Notes under the pieces: model-generated
Database searches by the model: none
Told to the model about the DNA's origin: nothing
What the model saw: only the letters and a program-made list of their open reading frames with translations
Made by a program: the position numbers and the translations under genes
Part shown: one piece after another, positions 57,637-64,000 of the stretch
How the letters are laid out: each line of letters starts with the position of its first letter
How positions within the stretch are numbered: the stretch's first letter is position 1
Assembly: GCF_004804355.1 (NCBI RefSeq)
Contig: NZ_SRWZ01000005.1
Coordinates: 1 to 64,000 of the forward strand
Length of the DNA: 64,000 nucleotides
Origin: Cognatitamlana onchidii
GTDB taxonomy: Bacteria > Bacteroidota > Bacteroidia > Flavobacteriales > Flavobacteriaceae
Reading direction: 5' to 3'

Positions 57637-58242
57637 CTATACTTTTATTGAGCAACCAATTGCCTTAGTTTCTGTTTCCTTAACCGATTCTCCCTTCAAT
57701 AAAGCGTCGACGGCATTTTCAACATATTTTGTAGTAACTGCAGTAGCATCTTTATAATTATTATCTATAGCGCCAATATACTTTACCACATTTCCTTTGT
57801 CAGTTTTTTGAAGCACAAACATATGCGGGGTTTTTGTTGCACCAAATTTTGGGTAAACACTTTGATCTGCATCAATTAAATACGGAAAAGTGAAGTCCTT
57901 CTCCTCTGCTCTCTTTTTCATTTCTGGTAGCGCATCACCAGGTTTTACTTTAACATTATTAGGCATTATGGCAATAACAGGATAGCCTTTCGATTCGTAT
58001 TTGTTGTTTAAAGCAATTATTCGGTCTTCATACATCACCGCATAAGGACACGTATTACAGGTAAATGTCACAATAAAACCCTTGGCATCTTGGTAATCGG
58101 ACAAGGAAACCATTTTCCCATCTATATTTTTTAGCTTAAAATCTTCGGCCACGTCACCAACCTTATAACCATTACCCACTGTAAATGCTGTAATAAAAAT
58201 TATTGCAAGGAACAATGACATTAATGTGATAGTTTTTTTCAT
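57637..58242 (-). CDS. Exported thioredoxin-fold redoxin
   Basis: A 201-residue AhpC/TSA-like protein with a signal peptide (TLMSLFLAIIFITAFTVG). The thioredoxin fold begins VAEDFKLKNIDGKMVSLSDY, with a Cys pair TCNTCPYAVM (Cys62, Cys65) at the active site and TPHMFVLQKTD as the cis-proline region. It is 5 bp downstream of the TlpA-like gene. The redox partner is not clear. Confidence 0.88.
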   Translation of the reverse strand: MKKTITLMSLFLAIIFITAFTVGNGYKVGDVAEDFKLKNIDGKMVSLSDYQDAKGFIVTFTCNTCPYAVMYEDRIIALNNKYESKGYPVIAIMPNNVKVKPGDALPEMKKRAEEKDFTFPYLIDADQSVYPKFGATKTPHMFVLQKTDKGNVVKYIGAIDNNYKDATAVTTKYVENAVDALLKGESVKETETKAIGCSIKV

Positions 58243-58247
58243 AATGT

Positions 58248-58796
58248 TTAATTTAAAAATTTTTTTACTTCATTTTCTAGTTCCTCATAAGTGAAGGACT
58301 GTTCATAGAATTGACTTCTATCCTTATTATAGATAATGGTAGCCGGAATTGAACCCGACCAGTTACTATCTACCCTTGGAATCCAAGAGTTCATATCAAC
58401 ATCGTCTAGAGCTATAACCTTAGACATTAACTTTTTCTCTTTAATAAAGGGCTTTAACTTTTTCTCATATAAATGCGGAAAATCAAGACTTACAAGCATA
58501 ACCTCAACATTAGCAACTGCATATTGTTTATTCAACATTTCAAAATAAGGTAACTCTTTTACACAGGGTGCACACCACGTGGCCCAGAAATTAATTACAT
58601 GGACTTTATCATCTTTTAAACTTAAAAACTTCTTGAATCCCTTAAAGTCATAGACTTCTAGTTCTATTTTTGATGCTTCAGCAGTCTTCTTGCTTTCAAA
58701 TGATTGACTAGGTTCTGCCTGAGCCTTCTCTTTATTTTTACCACAGCTTGCCATTAAAAGAATGGCAACAAATAACGCTTTTAACTTCATATGCAT
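58248..58796 (-). CDS. TlpA/ResA-like thiol-disulfide oxidoreductase, lipoprotein
   Basis: A thioredoxin-fold protein of 182 residues from the ATG at 58796 (MHMKLKALFVAILLMASCGK, lipobox Cys18). The frame is open to 58838 but that adds no signal-like sequence. The active site is WCAPC (74-78) in FWATWCAPCVKELPYF. It keeps periplasmic cysteines reduced, for example for cytochrome c maturation. It lies 5 bp from the redoxin gene. Confidence 0.88.
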   Translation of the reverse strand: MHMKLKALFVAILLMASCGKNKEKAQAEPSQSFESKKTAEASKIELEVYDFKGFKKFLSLKDDKVHVINFWATWCAPCVKELPYFEMLNKQYAVANVEVMLVSLDFPHLYEKKLKPFIKEKKLMSKVIALDDVDMNSWIPRVDSNWSGSIPATIIYNKDRSQFYEQSFTYEELENEVKKFLN

Positions 58797-58865
58797 AAAA
58801 CTAATTAATAGTTCTTTGTATATCTGGCAGTTTAACAAACTTTTATGGAAAAATTGTTTTAAAGT

Positions 58866-58897
58866 TTTGGGGAATTATATTTTCATTTCTATATTTG
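58866..58897 (+). promoter_or_regulatory. trp operon promoter (TTTG-N20-TATATTTG)
   Basis: TTTG at 58866-58869 and an exact -7 box TATATTTG at 58890-58897, 20 bp apart, a full match to the Bacteroidota consensus. The transcript would start near 58902, 12 nt before the leader peptide. Confidence 0.8.
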
Positions 58898-58913
58898 GAG
58901 CACAAAAAATAAT

Positions 58914-58961
58914 ATGAAATCAATTTTAAATAATACATGGTGGTGGTGCTTTCGAAACTAA
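58914..58961 (+). CDS. trpL: trp leader peptide
   Basis: A 15-residue ORF, MKSILNNTWWWCFRN, with three consecutive UGG codons (58938-58946). Position between promoter and terminator, and the Trp run, fit the attenuation leader of the Bacteroid-trp RNA class described for this phylum. Ribosome stalling at the UGGs when Trp-tRNA is low would favour the antiterminator. Confidence 0.9.
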   Translation: MKSILNNTWWWCFRN

Positions 58962-58964
58962 AAT

Positions 58965-59036
58965 TCGTGAAGTAAAACCCTAGTATATTTAAACTTAAAA
59001 TATCGAAAAGGCTTGTCATTCACGACAAGCCTTTTT
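58965..59036 (+). promoter_or_regulatory. trp attenuator: antiterminator and intrinsic terminator
   Basis: Terminator: AAAAGGCTTGTC (59006-59017), loop ATTCAC, GACAAGCCTTTT then T-rich tail. The segment TCGTGAA (58965-58971), just past the leader stop, is complementary to TTCACGA (59019-59025), which spans the loop and the first stem bases; pairing them would break the terminator. This is a compact 2:3 versus 3:4 choice. Confidence 0.82.
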
Positions 59037-59076
59037 CTTTGAATTCTGAGATTGCTCAGAATCTAAACAACAAAAA

Positions 59077-60483
59077 ATGAAAAAATTTAGTCTTTATACG
59101 CATCACAAACGCATTTTAACAGATACCATTACACCCGTAACTGTATATTATAAAATACGTGATAAATACCCGAATAGTATTTTATTAGAAAGTGGTGACT
59201 ACCATAGAAACCATAAAAATTTCTCATATATCTGTTTTAACCCAATAGCCTCTATAAAAATAGAAAATGAAGTTATTTCGCAAACCTTTCCTGATGGAAG
59301 CGAAACAACTCTAGAGATTACTAATGATGTAAATGTGGTTGATGAAGTTTACAACTTTACAAAGCGATTTAACACCGAATCAGAAGAAAACTTCAAGTTT
59401 ATTAACAACGGCATTTTTGGATATACAGCCTATGATGCTGTGAGGTATTTTGAAGACATTGAGATTGGTAAAAAAGACGATTCGGTTGTTATTCCAGATA
59501 TGTATTATGCAGTTTATCAAAATATAATTGCTATCAATCATTTTAAAAACGAAGCCTATATTTTTGCACACTGTTTTAAAGGTATAGACAATAATATTGA
59601 TGAAATTGATAGACTCATTAACGTTCAAAAATTTGCTTCCTACAAATTCAATACCAAAGGAGATATAAAATCTAATCTAACAGATAATGAATTTAAAGAA
59701 CATGTTGAATTAGCGAAAAAACATTGCCAGCGAGGGGATGTTTTTCAGTTGGTTTTATCGAGACGCTTTTCACAAGAATTTACTGGTGATGATTTTAACA
59801 TCTATAGGGCCCTAAGAAGCATCAACCCATCTCCATACCTGTTTTATTTCGATTATGGCGACTTTAAAATATTTGGAAGCTCTCCAGAAGCTCAATTAAT
59901 TGTTACAGAAGGTTTAGCCGAAATACATCCCATTGCTGGTACTTTTAAACGTACCGGCGATGAGCAAAAAGATGAGGCCTTGGCAGAAAAACTTAAGAAC
60001 GACGACAAGGAAAATGCAGAACACGTTATGTTAGTGGATCTTGCACGAAATGACTTAAGCCGTCATGGAAATCAAGTAAAAGTAGAAACTTATAGAGAAG
60101 TCCAGTTTTTTTCTCATGTTATCCATTTAGTGAGTAAAGTAACAGGACAAAAATACGATACAACCTCAACCATGCAAGTAGTTGCCGACACCTTTCCTGC
60201 TGGAACATTAAGCGGTGCCCCAAAACATAGAGCCATGCAACTTATAGAGGATTACGAAAAAACAAGTAGAGGTTATTATGGCGGAGCGATAGGCTTTATG
60301 GATTTTGAAGGCAACTTTAATCATGCCATTATGATACGCACATTTTTAAGCAAGGATTACAGACTTAACTGGCAAGCGGGTGCTGGTCTAGTTTCAAAAT
60401 CAAATAAAGAAGACGAGCTGCAAGAAGTATATAATAAGTTAGGGGCATTAACAAAAGCTATTGAATTAGCGGAAGATATTTAA
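59077..60483 (+). CDS. trpE: Anthranilate synthase component I
   Basis: Makes anthranilate from chorismate and ammonia supplied by TrpG. 468 residues, complete. The chorismate-binding domain is clear: VFQLVLSRRFSQEF, SPEAQLIVTEG, HPIAGTFKRTGDEQKDEALA and MQVVADTFPAGTLSGAPKHR. The feedback-inhibition motif LLESGDYHRNHKNFSY is of the LLES type, so tryptophan inhibition is likely. First structural gene of the operon. Confidence 0.96.
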   Translation: MKKFSLYTHHKRILTDTITPVTVYYKIRDKYPNSILLESGDYHRNHKNFSYICFNPIASIKIENEVISQTFPDGSETTLEITNDVNVVDEVYNFTKRFNTESEENFKFINNGIFGYTAYDAVRYFEDIEIGKKDDSVVIPDMYYAVYQNIIAINHFKNEAYIFAHCFKGIDNNIDEIDRLINVQKFASYKFNTKGDIKSNLTDNEFKEHVELAKKHCQRGDVFQLVLSRRFSQEFTGDDFNIYRALRSINPSPYLFYFDYGDFKIFGSSPEAQLIVTEGLAEIHPIAGTFKRTGDEQKDEALAEKLKNDDKENAEHVMLVDLARNDLSRHGNQVKVETYREVQFFSHVIHLVSKVTGQKYDTTSTMQVVADTFPAGTLSGAPKHRAMQLIEDYEKTSRGYYGGAIGFMDFEGNFNHAIMIRTFLSKDYRLNWQAGAGLVSKSNKEDELQEVYNKLGALTKAIELAEDI

Positions 60484-60485
60484 AT

Positions 60486-61052
60486 ATGAAGAAGGTATTA
60501 GTTATAGATAATTACGACAGTTTTACATACAATCTTGTACACTATTTAGAAGATTTAAACTGTGATGTAACCGTTGTGAGAAACGATAAATTAACACTTG
60601 AAGATGTTGAACCTTTTGATAAAATTGTGTTATCCCCGGGCCCTGGAATTCCAGATGAAGCTGGCCTGTTAAAACCCATTATCAAAAAATACGCATCCAC
60701 TAAAAGCATTTTTGGGGTTTGCCTTGGGCAACAAGCAATAGGCGAAGTATTTGGTGGATTTCTAGATAATTTAGAGGATGTTTATCATGGTGTTGCAACG
60801 AACGTAACCATAAGTGTAGACGATGAATATATATTTAACGGTTTAGATAAAAATATTGAAGTAGGACGTTACCACTCTTGGGTTGTTAGTGCTAATTTAC
60901 CAGATAGCTTGGAAGCTACTTCGTTTGATGCAAACGGACAAATTATGTCTTTAAGGCATAAAGAATATGATGTGAGAGGTGTGCAATACCACCCAGAGTC
61001 TGTATTAACACCAGACGGTAAGAAAATTTTAGAAAATTGGGTAAATAATTAG
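60486..61052 (+). CDS. trpG: Anthranilate synthase component II (glutamine amidotransferase)
   Basis: Hydrolyses glutamine to supply ammonia to TrpE. 188 residues with SPGPGIPDEAG, the nucleophile Cys79 in FGVCLGQQAIGE, and catalytic His in GVQYHPESVLTPDG. It is 2 bp after trpE. In other bacteria such subunits can be shared with PabB; here the position next to trpE marks it as TrpG. Confidence 0.95.
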   Translation: MKKVLVIDNYDSFTYNLVHYLEDLNCDVTVVRNDKLTLEDVEPFDKIVLSPGPGIPDEAGLLKPIIKKYASTKSIFGVCLGQQAIGEVFGGFLDNLEDVYHGVATNVTISVDDEYIFNGLDKNIEVGRYHSWVVSANLPDSLEATSFDANGQIMSLRHKEYDVRGVQYHPESVLTPDGKKILENWVNN

Positions 61053-61112
61053 TAATTAGCCTGTCGTCTCCAGCCATTAGCTAAAAACATATAGCCAAAA
61101 GCCCATAAAAAA

Positions 61113-62108
61113 ATGAAAGACATACTTAATAGACTAATCAACCACGAAACCATCTCAACAGAAGAAGCAAAACAGGTTATTGTTAATATATCCAACGACA
61201 TGTATAACCCAAGCCAAATTGCATGTTTTCTATCGGTTTATATGATGCGCAGTATAACTATTGAAGAACTTACTGGTTTTAGAAATGCGCTTTTAGAACT
61301 GTGTGTTCCAGTAAATTTGAAAGACTTTAATGCTATTGATATTGTTGGTACTGGCGGTGATGGTAAAAACACCTTCAATATTTCAACGCTGTCCTCATTC
61401 ATTACGGCTGGTGCTGGTGTTAACGTTTCAAAGCATGGTAACTATGGGGTGTCATCAACTTCAGGGTCATCTAATGTTATGGAGAATCTGGGTGTTAAAT
61501 TTTCCAATGATGAAGATTTTTTAAAACGTTGCTTAGATCATGCTGGCATATGCATATTGCATGCTCCACTTTTTCATCCTGCCATGAAAAATGTGGCTCC
61601 AATTAGAAAAGAGCTAGGTGTTAAAACGTTTTTCAATATGCTAGGCCCTCTAGTTAACCCGTCATTTCCTAAGAATCATGTTCTTGGTGTTTTTAATTTA
61701 GAAGTTTTAAGGCTTTATAGTTTTATACACCAAAATTCCGGGCATAACTACAATATAGTTTATGCCTTAGATGGATATGATGAAATTTCCCTAACAGGTA
61801 AAGCTAAAATTGTATCCAATCATACTGAAAAATTATTCTCTCCAGAAGACTTAGGAGTCTCAAAAATAAAACAAGAAGCTATTTTTGGAGGTGATACTAT
61901 TAACGATGCAGTAAAAATATTTGAGAATATTATTCGTGGCGAAGGGACAGTTGCGCAAAACAATGTGGTATGTGCCAACGCCGGGTTAGCCATTGCCACA
62001 AGTAAGCAAATTACGCATCAAGAAGGTTTTGAAATGGCTAAAGAATCTTTGTTTTCTGGAAAAGCCAAAGCAAGTTTAGATAAATTGATTGAGTTAAGTA
62101 AATCATGA
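61113..62108 (+). CDS. trpD: Anthranilate phosphoribosyltransferase
   Basis: Adds phosphoribosyl to anthranilate. 331 residues. PRPP motif DIVGTGGDGKNTFNIST, KHGNYGVSSTSGSSNVMENL, MKNVAPIRKELGVKTFFNML and GPLVNPSFP are intact. A 60-bp gap separates it from trpG, without a visible promoter, and its stop overlaps trpC by ATGA. Confidence 0.96.
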   Translation: MKDILNRLINHETISTEEAKQVIVNISNDMYNPSQIACFLSVYMMRSITIEELTGFRNALLELCVPVNLKDFNAIDIVGTGGDGKNTFNISTLSSFITAGAGVNVSKHGNYGVSSTSGSSNVMENLGVKFSNDEDFLKRCLDHAGICILHAPLFHPAMKNVAPIRKELGVKTFFNMLGPLVNPSFPKNHVLGVFNLEVLRLYSFIHQNSGHNYNIVYALDGYDEISLTGKAKIVSNHTEKLFSPEDLGVSKIKQEAIFGGDTINDAVKIFENIIRGEGTVAQNNVVCANAGLAIATSKQITHQEGFEMAKESLFSGKAKASLDKLIELSKS

Positions 62109-62890
62109 ATATTTTAGATAAAATAACATTAGATAAACGTAAAGAAGTAGCTCTTAAAAAGAGCATAATTCCTGTTTCGCAATTAGAGCAATCGGTTTTG
62201 TTTGAAAGACCAACGGTTTCACTTGCTAACAATTTACGTAATAGTAAATCAGGTATTATCGCAGAACACAAACGTAGGTCGCCTTCAAAATCAGTTATCA
62301 ATAACACTTTAACCGTTCAAGACGTCTCTAAAGGTTATGAATCGGCTGGTGTTTGCGGCATGTCTGTATTAACAGATGGCAAGTACTTTGGAGGATCACT
62401 AGACGATTTATTAACAGCTAGGGCAAGTTGTAATTTACCGCTTCTAAGAAAAGAATTCATTATTGATTCATACCAAATACTAGAAGCCAAAGCTTATGGA
62501 GCCGATGTTATTTTGCTAATAGCTGCTATTTTATCAAGAGACGAAATCAAACAATTTTCTGAATTTGCTAAGAGTTTGAATTTAGATGTCCTGTTAGAAG
62601 TACATAATGAAGAAGAGTTACACAAGGCTGTTATGCCAAGCCTAGATATGTTAGGTGTAAACAATAGGAACTTAAAAACCTTTGAAGTGAGTTTAGAAAC
62701 TAGCAAAGGTTTAAGCAATATCATTCCAAATGATTTTGTAAAAGTTTCGGAAAGTGGCATTAGTAACATAGAAGCAATAAAAGAATTACAACCTTACGGA
62801 TACCAAGGGTTTTTAATTGGAGAAAACTTTATGAAGACTGATAATCCTGGCGAAAGTGCAGGTGCATTTATAAAAGAATTAGAGTTATGA
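62105..62890 (+). CDS. trpC: Indole-3-glycerol phosphate synthase
   Basis: Closes the indole ring. 261 residues of a TIM barrel; blocks [62 protein letters not shown] and SESGISN. Stop overlaps trpF start by ATGA, so translation is coupled. Confidence 0.96.
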   Translation: MNILDKITLDKRKEVALKKSIIPVSQLEQSVLFERPTVSLANNLRNSKSGIIAEHKRRSPSKSVINNTLTVQDVSKGYESAGVCGMSVLTDGKYFGGSLDDLLTARASCNLPLLRKEFIIDSYQILEAKAYGADVILLIAAILSRDEIKQFSEFAKSLNLDVLLEVHNEEELHKAVMPSLDMLGVNNRNLKTFEVSLETSKGLSNIIPNDFVKVSESGISNIEAIKELQPYGYQGFLIGENFMKTDNPGESAGAFIKELEL

Positions 62891-63528
62891 AACTAAAAAT
62901 ATGTGGCATGAAATATCAAGATAATATCGAACAAGTTGCAGCCTTGCAACCCGATTATCTTGGATTTATTTTTTATAAAAAAACCCCTCGTCATTTCGAT
63001 ACTAAAATTCCAGAATTATCTGAAGATATTAAAAAAGTGGGGGTTTTTGTTAATGAGGAGGTTAGTACGGTTATAGAAAAAATCAATGAATTTAAATTAG
63101 ACGCCGTACAACTTCATGGCGAAGAAGCCCCTTACTATTGCAGCATATTGCGCTCAACTCAACTACTGTCAAGACCTGTTGAAATCATTAAAGTATTTTC
63201 TATTAAAGATAACTTTAACTTTAATGTGCTTGAAGCTTATGAAAATGTTTGTGACTATTACCTATTTGATACCAAAGGCAAACTTCCTGGCGGCAACGGT
63301 TATAGATTTGATTGGAGTTTATTGAATAATTATCCCTCCCAGAAACCTTTCTTTTTAAGTGGAGGCATAGGACTAGACGAAGCAGAAGCTATTAAAACAT
63401 TTAAAAATAGTGAGGTTTCAAAGTATTGTTATGCTATCGATGTAAATAGTAAATTTGAAAAAGAACCCGGATTAAAAAATGTTTCCATTTTAAGAGAATT
63501 CATTAATAAATTGAATGATAAAAAAACA
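62887..63528 (+). CDS. trpF: Phosphoribosylanthranilate isomerase, no stop before trpB (apparent TrpF-TrpB fusion)
   Basis: A TIM-barrel isomerase, residues 1-214 of one reading frame which continues into trpB without a stop. Active-site Cys6 (KICGMK), Asp128 ([17 protein letters not shown]) and [10 protein letters not shown] are present. The C-terminus runs [14 protein letters not shown] and then MNYN of TrpB. The junction contains AAAAAAA (63520-63526); with one A fewer, TrpF would end at a TGA overlapping the trpB ATG, as at trpD/trpC and trpC/trpF. The fusion may be real, slippage-dependent, or a sequence error. Confidence 0.9.
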
Positions 63529-64000
63529 ATGAATTATAATGTAGACGAAAAAGGATACTATGGCGAGTTTGGAGGGGCTTTCATCCCTGAAATGCTATAT
63601 CCTAATGTAGAAGAATTGCGCCAAAACTATCTTAAAGTTATGGCTGAACCAGATTTTCAAAAAGAGTTCAACCAACTATTAAAAGATTATGTTGGGCGTC
63701 CCTCTCCTTTGTATTTTGCAAAACGGCTTTCAGAAAAATATAATACCAAAATTTATCTGAAACGTGAAGATTTAAACCACACTGGCGCACATAAAATCAA
63801 CAATACCATCGGACAAATTTTAATGGCAAAACGTTTAGGTAAGACTAGAATTATTGCCGAAACCGGCGCAGGGCAACACGGTGTAGCTACTGCTACGGTA
63901 TGTGCTTTAATGGGATTAGAGTGTATTGTCTATATGGGTGAAATTGATATTGCCAGACAAGCACCAAACGTAGCAAGAATGAAAATGCTAGGTGCCACAG
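63529..64000 (+). CDS. trpB: Tryptophan synthase beta subunit, partial (3' end outside window)
   Basis: The first 157 residues of TrpB, which joins indole and serine with [23 protein letters not shown] is the family start; the PLP lysine is Lys89 in [15 protein letters not shown] and [20 protein letters not shown] follow. It continues in the frame of trpF (see there). trpA is expected next. Confidence 0.93.
   Translation, partial: MNYNVDEKGYYGEFGGAFIPEMLYPNVEELRQNYLKVMAEPDFQKEFNQLLKDYVGRPSPLYFAKRLSEKYNTKIYLKREDLNHTGAHKINNTIGQILMAKRLGKTRIIAETGAGQHGVATATVCALMGLECIVYMGEIDIARQAPNVARMKMLGAT

Overview
The window is one contiguous chromosomal piece from a member of the Bacteroidota, almost certainly a (probably marine) Flavobacteriaceae; the genus cannot be fixed from the sequence alone. 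Evidence: low GC; the tmRNA tag GENNYALAA; exact Bacteroidota -7 promoter boxes (TAnnTTTG) in front of many genes and almost no Shine-Dalgarno sequences; family markers such as DUF3467, DUF2851, a short 64-residue bS21 and a 100-residue HPF; and a large secreted protein built of P-domain, DUF11 and Ig/PKD-like modules. No phage, IS element, CRISPR array or rRNA gene was seen.

Layout. 1-3409 (-): the N-terminal 1136 residues of a very large secreted modular protein that runs off the window. 3920-5854 (+): release factor 3 and a small Fe-S protein. 6069-21470 (-): the translation/transcription block rpoC-rpoB-rplL-rplJ-rplA-rplK-nusG-secE-tRNA(Trp)-tuf-tRNA(Thr)-tRNA(Gly)-tRNA(Tyr)-tRNA(Thr), then hpf, a Xer-type recombinase and rpsU. 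21589-34113: metabolic and envelope genes (acyl-CoA dehydrogenase, HhH protein, Na+/amino-acid symporter, K+ channel, PspC, LolE-like permease, NamZ-type muramidase with a LACTB-like hydrolase, sterol-desaturase-like enzyme, cysteine-cluster protein, methyltransferase). 34261-39043 (-): TonB-dependent-receptor-like barrel and a long TPR protein. 39241-47114: ftsE followed by a surface-glycan locus (three glycosyltransferases, an EptA-like transferase, two tandem flippases). 47278-53393: YgjV-like protein, typA/bipA, kdsA, outer-membrane barrel, NAD-dependent dehydrogenase, two DUF1801 proteins. 53627-54020: tmRNA. 54071-58796: unknown proteins including one with about fifteen 19-residue repeats, then a thiol/sulfur cluster (two rhodaneses, redoxin, TlpA-like lipoprotein). 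58866-64000: the trp operon trpL-E-G-D-C-F-B, cut by the window end.

How the genes work together. The ribosomal/RNAP block is the conserved gene-expression core. kdsA, the glycosyltransferases, the flippases and the EptA-like enzyme serve LPS and surface glycan synthesis. namZ and its hydrolase partner act on peptidoglycan fragments. The trp operon is preceded by a complete attenuator: promoter, 15-residue leader peptide with three consecutive Trp codons, antiterminator candidate and terminator.

Most notable: trpF and trpB form one uninterrupted reading frame across an A7 tract, where one fewer A would restore the ATGA overlap used elsewhere in the operon; rpsU carries a strong Shine-Dalgarno, consistent with known bS21 autoregulation in Flavobacterium; two 98-nt elements with shared conserved blocks (34140-34237 and 53479-53576) look like one family of structured RNA or mobile repeat; and two genes (sterol-desaturase-like, 19-residue-repeat protein) have clear N-termini but no ATG, GTG or TTG at the expected place.
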